Part shown: piece after piece, positions 1 through 7,662 of the stretch | Layout: each line of letters opens with the position of its first letter | Position numbering within the stretch: the first letter of the stretch is position 1 | NCBI GenBank assembly: GCA_004552155.1 | Contig: SFPF01000008.1 | Coordinates: 1-21,110, forward strand | Direction: 5' to 3' | DNA: 21,110 nt | DNA from: Bacteroidales bacterium | GTDB taxonomy: Bacteria; Bacteroidota; Bacteroidia; Bacteroidales; Bacteroidaceae | The notes under the pieces: generated by a model | The model's database searches: none | Told to the model about the DNA's origin: nothing | The model's input: only the letters and a program-made list of their open reading frames with translations | Translations under genes and position numbers: made by a program

Positions 1-1
1 T

Positions 2-1063
2 TATGCCCAAGAAACTGTAGAGTACAAGTTCAGTTGTGGCCGTTCGGGCACTTTAGAGGTATCGCCCGATGCTGATTTGTGGCAATGGGAAGTAGGAGAG
101 GGGAGTGCAAAAGATTTGATAGTCAGTGTTTCCACCGGCGTACAGTTTGGTAAGAAGGGTTATGATTGCACCTACGCGCGGCTCACGTTGAATAAACCCC
201 AGACAGTGACCGCCGTTACGGTCAGTGCCAGCAGGATGACCAACAGCACGGCCACCATACAGGTGTTTGTCGGCGACGAACCCTTGGGCGCGCCGCAGCC
301 GCTTGATACTCATTTGGGCGTGGCTACTTTCGCTGCCGCGCTGCCCGTAGAGGGCGAAGTGACGCTCCTGTTTGAGCAAGATTTGTCGGGGGCAGTCAAG
401 AATGTAACGCATGCTTTTACTCTGGTTTCCGCCGTTGTGACCTCAGCAGATGACGGCAATTTCCATCTCGGCACGGCATGCTATGCCACGTGCTACCGCG
501 CCGAGGCCTATGAGATGCCTTCGGGATTGCGCGGCGGCGTGGTGGTGGGTGCCGGCGGCGAGGCAGGCGGTTTGACGATTGATTGGCGCTATCCCTCCGG
601 CGCAGTTGTGCCCGCCATGACCCCGCTTTTGATAAATGGCGCAAGAGGCAGTTATCCTTTTACCCCTGCCGTTTCCGCGCAAATGCCGCCCACAGACAAT
701 CTGTTGCGTGGCGGTTTCACCGATGCGCTGACTGCCGGCGAGGCAGGCGAAGAATGTTATTTCTATCGCCTTGTAGCCGATACGGAACATCCTGCCAACG
801 CCATTTTCGCGTGGGGCGCGGCGGACGGAAAGGCGTTTGTCAGCAAAGGCGGCCGCGCGTATCTGGCCCTCCCCCGTATCGACTATACCTCATCAAGCAT
901 TGTCACTATCAACAACACGCTCGCCGATATCCCGACTATCAAGCATGTGGATAGGAAAACAAATCCAGACATCGCTTACACCCTCGACGGGCGCAAATGC
1001 TCGGTCGGGTCGCGAGGGCGCGGCGTGTATATTTCAGGCAGAAAGAAAATAATTGTAAGATGA
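2..1063 (+). CDS. C-terminal part of a secreted or surface protein (5' end outside window)
   Basis: The reading frame is open from the window edge to a TGA, so the start lies upstream. About 353 residues are visible. They are rich in Gly, Ala, Thr and Val and look like beta-sandwich or adhesin-like extracellular sequence; I recognise no enzyme family. The extreme C-terminus reads YTLDGRK, then GVYISGRKKIIVR. This resembles the short C-terminal module (YxLxGRxV...GxYIxxGKKxxVR) found on many Prevotella and Bacteroidales exported proteins, which is related in look to type IX sorting domains. The stop overlaps the next start as ATGA, so the glucosaminidase is probably translationally coupled. 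Export is an inference from the C-terminal motif. Function is unknown. Confidence 0.75.
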   Translation, partial: YAQETVEYKFSCGRSGTLEVSPDADLWQWEVGEGSAKDLIVSVSTGVQFGKKGYDCTYARLTLNKPQTVTAVTVSASRMTNSTATIQVFVGDEPLGAPQPLDTHLGVATFAAALPVEGEVTLLFEQDLSGAVKNVTHAFTLVSAVVTSADDGNFHLGTACYATCYRAEAYEMPSGLRGGVVVGAGGEAGGLTIDWRYPSGAVVPAMTPLLINGARGSYPFTPAVSAQMPPTDNLLRGGFTDALTAGEAGEECYFYRLVADTEHPANAIFAWGAADGKAFVSKGGRAYLALPRIDYTSSSIVTINNTLADIPTIKHVDRKTNPDIAYTLDGRKCSVGSRGRGVYISGRKKIIVR

Positions 1064-1995
1064 ACCAATATATTAATAACACTACCGTACAGCGTTGGGC
1101 CGTTATCCTGCTGCTGAGCCTTGCGTCCGTTTTTGCCAAGGCACAGACCTCTGACTATCAACGCTACATAGAGCGTTATGCCCCTTTGGCGGTAGAACAG
1201 ATGAATCGCCACAAGATTCCCGCCAGCATCACCCTCGCGCAGGGTTTGCTGGAAAGCGGAGCGGGAAAAGGATATTTGGCCACCCATGCAAACAATCACT
1301 TTGGCATAAAAGTAGGCGGGTCGTGGTCAGGTCCTTACATACGCAAGGACGACGATGCGCGCAATGAAAAATTCCGTGTGTATGGTTCGGTGCGCGAGAG
1401 TTACGAGGACCATTCCCTTTTCCTCAAAAAACCGCGCTACGCCTCGCTTTTTAATTTGAAAATGACCGACTATAAGGGTTGGGCGCACGGGCTGAAACGC
1501 TGCGGATATGCCACAAATCCGCGCTATGCCTCTTTGCTGATCGACCTCATCGAGCGTTACGATTTGCATCAATACGACATGGTCAGGCACGAGCGCAAGC
1601 ATCATGGCGGTCAGGCGGTCAGCGATGCCGATGCCCGCGATGCCGCCATCGTGGCACGTCTGCGCGAATGCAACGGTGTGCTTTACGTCATCGCAGAACC
1701 GGGCGACACCTACGCCTCGCTGGCCAAGCGTTACAAGACCCGCGAACGCCGCCTGCGCCGCTACAACGACGAAGACCGCACCCACGAGCCGCAGCCCGGC
1801 ACGCCCGTCTATCTGGAACAGAAGAAGCGGAAGGCCTCGCGTAAGCACCCCTCTAAAACCCACGTCGTGCAGGCCGGACAGTCGATGCACAGCATTTCGC
1901 AAACTTACGCCATCAGGCTCGACAGGCTCTACAAACTCAATCAGTGCGCGCCCGACTACGTGCCCCGTCCCGGCGACGTACTTAAAATCAGATGA
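1060..1995 (+). CDS. Secreted peptidoglycan hydrolase, glucosaminidase (GH73-type) with two LysM repeats
   Basis: The protein has 311 residues. A signal peptide covers residues 1-28 (hydrophobic AVILLLSLASVF, cleavage after AKA). A glucosaminidase domain follows at about 30-172, with the typical LAQGLLESGAGKG helix carrying the putative catalytic Glu65, then NNHFGIK and the YxSxxESYxDHSxFL stretch of the FlgJ/AcmA-like family. Two LysM modules lie at about 207-252 and 267-310 (YVIxxGDTYxSLAKRYK; HVVQAGQSMHSISQTYAI), joined by a basic linker. The expected role is cleavage of cell-wall glycan in the periplasm or at the surface, with LysM holding it to peptidoglycan. The ATG at 1060 is chosen because it gives a clean signal peptide and an ATGA overlap with the upstream gene; an in-frame start at 997 would lie within that gene. 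Confidence 0.92.
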   Translation: MNQYINNTTVQRWAVILLLSLASVFAKAQTSDYQRYIERYAPLAVEQMNRHKIPASITLAQGLLESGAGKGYLATHANNHFGIKVGGSWSGPYIRKDDDARNEKFRVYGSVRESYEDHSLFLKKPRYASLFNLKMTDYKGWAHGLKRCGYATNPRYASLLIDLIERYDLHQYDMVRHERKHHGGQAVSDADARDAAIVARLRECNGVLYVIAEPGDTYASLAKRYKTRERRLRRYNDEDRTHEPQPGTPVYLEQKKRKASRKHPSKTHVVQAGQSMHSISQTYAIRLDRLYKLNQCAPDYVPRPGDVLKIR

Positions 1996-2035
1996 CTTTA
2001 ATTTATTCAACTCATATTTCTAAAAACACATTATT

Positions 2036-2509
2036 ATGATGAACCAATGGTTTGAATGCAAGGTAAAATACGAAAAGACGCAGGAAAACGGTGCGGTTAA
2101 GAAGGTTACCGAACCCTATCTCGTAGATGCCATCAATTTCACCGAAGCAGAGCGTCGCATCATCGAAGAAATCTCGCCCTTCATGACGGGTGTCTTCGAG
2201 GTGTCCGACATCAAGCGCGTACGCTATGCCGAACTCTTCGAAAGCACCGACGAGAGTGCCGACCGCTTCTTTAAGGCAAAACTCGTGTTCGTGACGCTCG
2301 ACGAAAAGAGCGGCGCGGAAAAGAAAACGTCGCAGAATGTGCTCATCCAGGCCTCCGACCTGCGCGATGCCGTGAAGCGCCTCGACGAGGGCATGAAGGG
2401 CTCGATGATGGACTACACCATTGCCTCCGTGGCCGAAACGCTGATTATGGACGTGTTCCACTATCAAGAGGCCGCGCCCGAAGGAGCCGTTAAGACCGAA
2501 AAGGCGTAA
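2036..2509 (+). CDS. DUF4494 family protein
   Basis: This 157-residue protein has no signal peptide and is rich in charged residues. The opening MMNQWFECKVKYEK, the central VDAINFTEAERRIIEE and the VxDIKRVRYAELF stretch match the Bacteroidetes family DUF4494 as I remember it. No enzymatic motif is visible, and the protein is probably cytoplasmic. It lies 40 bp after the glucosaminidase gene, so it may be read from the same transcript, and a strong hairpin follows it. Two ATGs stand in a row at the start (2036 and 2039); the first is used here. Function is unknown. Confidence 0.88.
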   Translation: MMNQWFECKVKYEKTQENGAVKKVTEPYLVDAINFTEAERRIIEEISPFMTGVFEVSDIKRVRYAELFESTDESADRFFKAKLVFVTLDEKSGAEKKTSQNVLIQASDLRDAVKRLDEGMKGSMMDYTIASVAETLIMDVFHYQEAAPEGAVKTEKA

Positions 2510-2568
2510 CCGCTTAAATTGATTGCACAGCCTCTTGCCCTACATACGGGCAATCCCAAAAACTTGTT

Positions 2569-2606
2569 AATGCCGCTTTGCTTTCTGCGCAGAGCGGCAT
2601 TTTGGC
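2569..2606 (+). terminator. Hairpin terminator after the DUF4494 gene
   Basis: The stem AATGCCGCT pairs with AGCGGCATT across a loop of about 15 nt, followed by TTTGG. It lies about 60 bp after the stop codon. A smaller hairpin, TTGCCC/GGGCAA at 2535-2553, precedes it. The U-run is short, so termination is inferred from position and stem strength. Confidence 0.6.
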
Positions 2607-2661
2607 TTTTGCAATCGTTAAGGCGATGCGGCGCGAAGATTTAGGGAAAATTAAGACAATC

Positions 2662-2747
2662 AAAATTTGCTCCGAGAAAATTTCGATAGAATCAAAGAAA
2701 AATTTCACGATAAAGCACCTCGTAAAAATTATAAAGGAGCAAATTTT
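2662..2747. repeat. 12-bp inverted repeat in the gene-free stretch 2510-2959
   Basis: AAAATTTGCTCC at 2662-2673 is the exact reverse complement of GGAGCAAATTTT at 2736-2747, in A/T-rich DNA. The rest of the interval holds two terminator-like hairpins and a 22-bp tandem duplication; I see no convincing gene in it. A related ATTTGCTCGGAG sequence occurs in the hairpin at 16581-16610. Confidence 0.5.
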
Positions 2748-2760
2748 CACGGGCTTGCTT

Positions 2761-2804
2761 ATAATTTTTCCGCTCATATAAGATAATTTTTCCGCTCATA
2801 TAGG
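2761..2804. repeat. 22-bp tandem duplication
   Basis: Two adjacent 22-bp units differ at one base: both share TTTTTCCGCTCATATA and end in AG or GG. They sit between the converging DUF4494 and mlaF-like genes. No function can be read from them. Confidence 0.7.
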
Positions 2805-2825
2805 ATAGTTGGCCCCAAAAACGCG

Positions 2826-2857
2826 AAAAGAGGAAAAGCCTGCGCTCTTCCTCTTTT
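2826..2857 (-). terminator. Hairpin terminator downstream of the mlaF-like gene, possibly bidirectional
   Basis: AAAAGAGGAA pairs with TTCCTCTTTT around a 12-nt GC-rich loop. The flanking A and T runs allow it to act on either strand. It lies about 100 bp after the stop of the minus-strand operon. A CAAAGATA at 2865-2872 would read as a minus-strand TATCTTTG box, but no gene follows it. Confidence 0.6.
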
Positions 2858-2959
2858 TGCTGATGCAAAGATATGTGTTTAATTCCGTTTCGCCAAAATG
2901 CGCCACGTCGTGCCGCGGGTTGGCAAAGCAGTGCGGCGCGATGCCGGGGCGGTCGGCGG

Positions 2960-3742
2960 TTAAATGATGCCTTCTGCTTTTTCACGTTCCAGTTCGGCTT
3001 CCTTCACTTTGCGGAAGAGGTCGGAGGCGAATATGAAATTGTTAAGCCGCTCATTGTTGGAACTTACCACTTCTTCTTTCGTGCCCGTCCACTCCGGGTT
3101 GCCCTCATATATATATAATATGTGCTCGCCGATACCCATAACGGAGTTCATGTCGTGGGTGTTGATAATCGTCGTGGTGTTGTACTCCACGGTCAGTTCG
3201 TGTATGAGGTCGTCGATGACGAGCGAGGTCTTCGGGTCGAGGCCCGAGTTGGGCTCGTCGCAGAAGAGGTAGCGCGGCTTGAGGGCAATGGCGCGGGCAA
3301 TGGCCACGCGTTTCTGCATGCCGCCTGATATTTCGCCCGGGAACTTGTCGCCGGCTCCGTTCAGATTGACGCGGTCGAGGCAGAACTCTGCGCGGCGGCG
3401 GCGTTCTTTATACGAGTCGCTGCTGAACATATCAAGCGGGAACATCACGTTTTCAAGCACCGACATCGAGTCGAACAGCGCGGCGCTTTGGAATATCATG
3501 CCCATCTCGCGGCGCAGGAGGGCACGCTCGCGTTTCGTCATGCTCATGAAACTACGCCCATCATATAGCACGTCGCCCTCTGTCGGTTCAAACAGTCCCA
3601 CGATGCACTTCATCAGCACCGTTTTGCCCGATCCGCTCTGGCCGATAATAAGGCTTGTCTTGCCGTTCTCAAAGGTAGAACTGATGCCTTTGAGCACTTC
3701 CTTGTCCTCAAAGGATTTATGTATGTCTTTGATTTCAATCAT
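2960..3742 (-). CDS. MlaF-type ABC transporter ATPase (lipid transport)
   Basis: The 260-residue nucleotide-binding subunit has Walker A GQSGSGKT (34-41), Q-loop Gln85, signature SGGMQKRVAIARA (from 139), Walker B RYLFCDE (catalytic Glu163) and switch His196. The SGGMQKRVAIARA signature and the length fit the MlaF/YrbF group, which powers phospholipid or other hydrophobic substrate movement across the envelope with an MlaE permease. The start is the ATG at 3742, where the family's MIEIKDIHKSF begins; a longer in-frame start would overlap the permease gene. It lies 14 bp after the permease gene, so the two are surely co-transcribed. No MCE (MlaD) gene is nearby, so the substrate and direction are unknown. 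Confidence 0.92.
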   Translation of the reverse strand: MIEIKDIHKSFEDKEVLKGISSTFENGKTSLIIGQSGSGKTVLMKCIVGLFEPTEGDVLYDGRSFMSMTKRERALLRREMGMIFQSAALFDSMSVLENVMFPLDMFSSDSYKERRRRAEFCLDRVNLNGAGDKFPGEISGGMQKRVAIARAIALKPRYLFCDEPNSGLDPKTSLVIDDLIHELTVEYNTTTIINTHDMNSVMGIGEHILYIYEGNPEWTGTKEEVVSSNNERLNNFIFASDLFRKVKEAELEREKAEGII

Positions 3743-3756
3743 AATGGATAAGTGGG

Positions 3757-4503
3757 TTAGGAGAGCAACTGCGTGAGGAAGAGGTCGGAAAAGAGAATAA
3801 GCATCGAGCACGACACTACGGCGTTGGTGCTCGCTTTGCCCACCTCGACGCTGCCGCCTTCGACGGAATAACCGTAGTAAGAGGAGACGCTGGAGATGAT
3901 AAAGGCGAAGAAGAGGCTCTTAATCACGCCCATCCAGAAGAACCAGGCCGTGAAGTCGTGCTGCATGCCCGAAGTGAGGTCGGTGGCGGTGATAATGTGT
4001 CCGATATAGGCAGTGGCATACGCGCCGATGATGCCGCTCACGGTGCTGAATATCACGAGCAACGGCATGATGGTAATCAGTCCGAGCACCTTGGGGAGAA
4101 TGAGGTACGAGGCGGGGTTGACGCCCATGATTTCCAAGGCATCGATTTGCTGCGTGGTGCGCATGGTGCCGATTTCGGAGGCGATGTTGGAGCCCACCTT
4201 TCCCGAAAGTATGAGGCACATGATCGAAGATGAAAACTCGAGGAGCATGATTTCGCGCGTCACGTAGCCCGACACCCAAAGCGGCATCCATGCGCTTTGG
4301 ATATTGAGTTTGATCTGAATGCAGATGACCGCGCCGATGAAAAACGAGATGAGCAGCACGATGCCTATGGAGTCGACGCCGAGTTGCGCCATCTCCTTGA
4401 CATACTGCTTGAAAAACATGCGCATGCGCTCAGGGCGCGAGAAAGTACGCCCCATCAGTTGCAGGTATCGCCCGAAATGGGTGAGAAATTTGTGGATAAT
4501 CAT
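3757..4503 (-). CDS. MlaE-type ABC transporter permease
   Basis: The 248-residue integral membrane protein has an amphipathic N-terminus (MIIHKFLTHFGRYLQLMGRTF) and about five hydrophobic segments. The MlaE core is visible: LEFSSSIMCLILSGKVGSNIASEIGTMRTTQQIDALEIMGVNP. This coupling region contacts the ATPase encoded directly downstream. The expected role is the inner-membrane part of an Mla/MCE-like lipid transporter. The start lies 8 bp after the stop of the PorE-like gene, so the order in the operon is lipoprotein, permease, ATPase. No odd features are seen in the reading frame. Confidence 0.92.
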   Translation of the reverse strand: MIIHKFLTHFGRYLQLMGRTFSRPERMRMFFKQYVKEMAQLGVDSIGIVLLISFFIGAVICIQIKLNIQSAWMPLWVSGYVTREIMLLEFSSSIMCLILSGKVGSNIASEIGTMRTTQQIDALEIMGVNPASYLILPKVLGLITIMPLLVIFSTVSGIIGAYATAYIGHIITATDLTSGMQHDFTAWFFWMGVIKSLFFAFIISSVSSYYGYSVEGGSVEVGKASTNAVVSCSMLILFSDLFLTQLLS

Positions 4504-4511
4504 ATTTGGCT

Positions 4512-6565
4512 TTATTCTATGTAGATTTCTTCTTCAAGTTGCTCGGGGTTTTCTGGATTTTCAGGGTCTTTCGGATTATCCGGATTTTCCGGACTATCTT
4601 GATTCTCTGGCTTGATTGCCTGCGGCTTGAGTTTGCCCGCCTCGTCAAACAGCCCGTACGTGGTGCGCAGCACGCGGAATTCCGTGCGGCGGTTGAGCGC
4701 GTTGCAGATTTCCTGCTCTTCGGGCGTGAGTTTGAGGATATAGTCGAGCGTGAGCGTATCGTTCTCGTGCAGGAAGGGATAGGTCTCCGTGAGTTTCTTG
4801 TTCACCACCTTTGGCATTTCCTCGCCATACCCTTTCGGCGTGAGGCGATCGGAGGCAATGCCGTGTTCCGTGAGATAGCGCACCATATGGTTACGTTCGG
4901 GTTTTCTTTCAGCATCTTTGTCAGGCGGTCGAGTGCTTCACAAGAGTTTTCTGTGAGGTCGGCTTTGTCAAATTCGTAGAACACGTTGCGCACGAGCACT
5001 GGAATGCCGATGCTCGGCAGGGGAAATTGCAGCACGTATTGGCGTTCCACCTCCGCCGTGTCGGCTGTAAGCGATGAGGCGTGGTTGAGATAGCCCCGGC
5101 ACGTGGCGAGAAACAGATAGTTCACGCCAGGCTGCACCGCTTGTTCGAAAGAGCCGTCGGAAAGTACGCTTAGTTTCTGGTTCGTGCCGTCGCTGCCCAC
5201 CATGTAGACCACGGCCTCGGGCAGTTCGTAGCCGTCCTGCTCATATACCCAGCCCTTCACCGTTTGCAGCACTTCTGGATAAGAGAATTCGAAAATCTTG
5301 TCCCAGCCTCGTCCGCCCGTGGTGCGGTTGGAAGAAAAGAAACCACGGTTGTGCAGGCCCTCAAACGTGATGCCGAAGTCGTCGGCAAAGGAGTTCATCG
5401 GCGCAGGCAGGTGCTCCACCTTCCACGTGTTGCTTACAGTGTCCTCAGTGGCGCGGTAAAGGTCGAGGCCACCCATTCCTCCGCGCCCGTTGCTGGAGAA
5501 ATAGAGTTCGCCGTCGGGGCGGAACGCCGGGAAGCACTCGTCGCCCGCCGTGTTAATGGAGGGACCGAGATTTTCAATAGTGCCGATGCCGTGACCGGCG
5601 GTGATGCTGGCGCGCCAAAGGTCGAGGCCGCCCATGCCGCCCGGCATATCAGAGGTGAAATAGAGCCAGCGGCCGTCGGGCGAGGGGGCAGGGTGGGCGT
5701 AAGAGGAGAGTGTGTCGGCGGTGATTTTAAGAGCCTCGGGCTTGCCCCACGCCGCGTCGGCGCGGTCGGAAGTCCAAATTTCTGCCATACGGGGATATTG
5801 CGGATCGGTGCGGCATACGGTGAGATACATCGTTTTGCCGTCGGCCGAAAAGGCACAAGCCCCTTCGTCGAAATCAGTGTTCACGCCCTTCACCTGCTCC
5901 GGCGCTTTCCATTTTCCCTTTTCGTCGAGCGAGGAAAAGAAGATGTCGCCGTTTTTCATGCCCGTAATGCCGCTTATCTCGTCGCCCGTCACCTGCTGGC
6001 GCGTGGTGGTGAAATAAATCTGCTTGGCCTCCTGTCCCATAAAGGCAGGGGCGTAGTCCGAGCGCGTGCCGTTGAAGAGCGGCATGGCTTTCACGGTGTA
6101 GGCAGAGCCGCGCTGCTTCATCTCCGGCGCGATTCGGCAGGATTGCAGCCCGAGCAAGGCCGTGCTGTCGCCGGGAAATTTTTCCAAATAATCAGAGAAC
6201 GCCTTTTCTGCCCCCTTGTAATCGTTCTGCATCAGCAGCATCTCGCCGAGGCGCAGGCAGGTAATCGTGTCGGTGTAGCCATAGCGCACGGCGTTGCGGT
6301 AAGCACCTGCCGCCCGAGCCACGTTGCCGTAACGGCGGAATGCCTCGCCCATTTTGAGGGCAATGGTGCCTCGCTTTTCTCGCTCCTTGTTCGGCGTGCG
6401 CATGTAGGCACGGCGATATTGCCCCGCCGCCTCGCAGTATTCGCCGAGCGCAAGGGCCGCATCGCCGCGCTTGATGCTCTTTTCAGGGCCGCCGCAGGCC
6501 GAGAGCACCGAGAGCGTGCAAAGTAAAATCAGGAGTTTTGGAATGAAAAATATCGGGCGCGACAT
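4512..6565 (-). pseudogene. PorE-like OmpA-family lipoprotein (TPR, PD40 propeller, OmpA), broken near 4886
   Basis: The signal peptide ends in lipobox LSAC with Cys24, so it is a lipoprotein. Next come TPR-like helices (about 31-145), a PD40/WD40-like propeller (about 160-420, with SPDGRWLYFTSD and two GGMGGLDLxRA blades), a regulatory-like beta sandwich (about 435-500) and an OmpA_C-like domain. This order matches PorE of the type IX secretion system, which anchors the complex to peptidoglycan; related Bacteroidetes OmpA lipoproteins share it. The frame is lost after LKENPNVTI (near 4886) and resumes in another frame as MVRYLTEHGIASDRLTPKGYGE. The peptidoglycan-binding core expected between (HxDxxG...LSxxRA) is absent, so roughly 20-25 residues seem missing. 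The resumed part ends in a Pro/Glu/Asn-rich tail. Real deletion or assembly error are both possible. Confidence 0.85.
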
Positions 6566-6590
6566 CTCGAAAATCTAAGTTTCTTAGCAG

Positions 6591-6598
6591 CAAAGGTA
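6591..6598 (-). promoter_or_regulatory. Bacteroidetes -7 promoter box for the PorE-like/mlaEF operon
   Basis: Read on the minus strand this is TACCTTTG, matching the TAnnTTTG consensus, about 26 bp ahead of the start codon. No clear -33 TTG was found at standard spacing. Confidence 0.6.
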
Positions 6599-6734
6599 CG
6601 ATTTTTTTCTTGTAAACTCCTTTTGGCGGCTTTTAGTGTGCCTTTTCGGAATATATTTCTCGAAAAATTGGGCTTTCTGCAAGCGGAAAAGGCGGTTTGC
6701 AAGTAAGACAATTAAGATTTTTAGGAATATTTGC

Positions 6735-6742
6735 TAAATTTG
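6735..6742 (+). promoter_or_regulatory. Bacteroidetes -7 promoter box for the Sua5/YrdC gene
   Basis: TAAATTTG matches TAnnTTTG, 26 bp before the ATG chosen at 6769. It argues against the longer in-frame start at 6697, which would lie upstream of the promoter. With the minus-strand box at 6591 it makes a divergent promoter region. Confidence 0.6.
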
Positions 6743-6768
6743 CAAGACACTTTCAAGGCATCTGCGAT

Positions 6769-7470
6769 ATGAGAAAAACCACGCGCCCCGGGCGCGATGC
6801 AAAAGCCCCGAAGCAGGGCGCAGCGATGAGCGAGGAAGCCGCCCTTTTTGAGCGGCGCGATGAAGATATGCCCGATGCGCGAGACCTTCGCCCCCTCACG
6901 CCGGAGGAGCGGGCGGACGTGGCAGAGGCTGTACGCGTAATGAACGCCGGCGGCATCATAGTGTATCCCACCGATACCATTTGGGGCATCGGCTGCGACG
7001 CAGCCAACGACGAGGCGGTGCGCCGCGTGTTCGAGATAAAGCGGCGCAGCGACTCCAAAGCGCTGATTTCGCTGGTGGACAGCGAGGCTAAGGTACAGTT
7101 TTACGTGCCCGACGTGCCCGATGTGGCTTGGGACATGATGGAACTTGCGGAGCGTCCGATGACCATCGTGTTCGACCGCGTGCGCAACCTGGCCCCCTCG
7201 TTGCTTGCTGCCGATGGCAGTGCGGCGCTGCGCGTGACCCGCGAGGCGTTCAGCCGCGAACTTTGCCGCAGGTTCAAGCGCGCCGTGGTGAGCACCTCTG
7301 CCAATTTCAGCGGAGAGGCATCACCTGCGTGCTTCGACGACATCAATCCCGATTTGCTGGCACTGGCCGACTACGTGGTGCGCTCGCGCCGCGATGAAAA
7401 AGCACCTGCCCGCCCGTCGTCCGTAGTAAAACTCGGCGCAGACGGTACGGTGAAGATTTTGAGAGAATAA
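6769..7470 (+). CDS. L-threonylcarbamoyladenylate synthase (Sua5/YrdC/TsaC family)
   Basis: This 233-residue protein makes threonylcarbamoyl-AMP from threonine, bicarbonate and ATP, the first step of the t6A modification at position 37 of ANN-decoding tRNAs. The YrdC fold is recognisable: GGIIVYPTDTIWGIGCDA (61-78), KRRSDSKALISLV (91-103), AALRVTR and STSANFSGEASP (175-186). It lacks the C-terminal Sua5 domain, so it is the short form. About 45 N-terminal residues, charged and rich in Arg, Lys and Glu, precede the domain; a start at an internal Met (residue 20 or 34) would remove part of them. The gene is followed by clc and fmt. Confidence 0.9.
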   Translation: MRKTTRPGRDAKAPKQGAAMSEEAALFERRDEDMPDARDLRPLTPEERADVAEAVRVMNAGGIIVYPTDTIWGIGCDAANDEAVRRVFEIKRRSDSKALISLVDSEAKVQFYVPDVPDVAWDMMELAERPMTIVFDRVRNLAPSLLAADGSAALRVTREAFSRELCRRFKRAVVSTSANFSGEASPACFDDINPDLLALADYVVRSRRDEKAPARPSSVVKLGADGTVKILRE

Positions 7471-7479
7471 TAATTTTAG

Positions 7480-7643
7480 TAGACAAGTATACGAGTAAAC
7501 AAGGAAATTTTCGTGCAAGCGAGTGCAATAAGTTTACTTAAATTGCCGAGCGCAGCCGAAAATCTAAAAGAAACGAGACAGATTACAGATAACTTGTTTT
7601 TCGCATCAAAACTCGTCTACTTGTTCACTCGTTTACTCGTTTA
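7480..7643 (+). repeat. Intergenic repeat element, copy 1 (8-mer arms, about 110-bp core)
   Basis: The left arm is TAGACAAG TATACGAG TAAACAAG. The right arm is CTCGTCTA CTTGTTCA CTCGTTTA CTCGTTTA, i.e. the same 8-nt unit inverted. The core begins GAAATTTTCGTGCAAG and contains TTGCCGAGCGCAGCCG. The first 90 or so bases of the core recur almost unchanged, in opposite orientation, in the copy at 18811-18981. The element fills the gap between the Sua5/YrdC and clc genes and stops 19 bp before the clc ATG. An open frame runs through it into clc but is repeat sequence, not a real N-terminus. Confidence 0.85.
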
Positions 7644-7662
7644 CCCTATACATATAATATAT

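Noticed and set aside
2865..2872. Minus-strand TATCTTTG promoter box
   Set aside because: It would drive transcription into a hairpin terminator with no gene beyond; probably chance in AT-rich DNA.
5264..6526. 420-codon plus-strand open frame opposite the PorE-like gene
   Set aside because: Antisense shadow of a clearly recognisable multidomain protein.
7513..7662. 50-residue N-terminal extension of the CLC protein
   Set aside because: It is encoded entirely by the repeat element and its AT-rich edge; CLC homology begins after the ATG at 7663.
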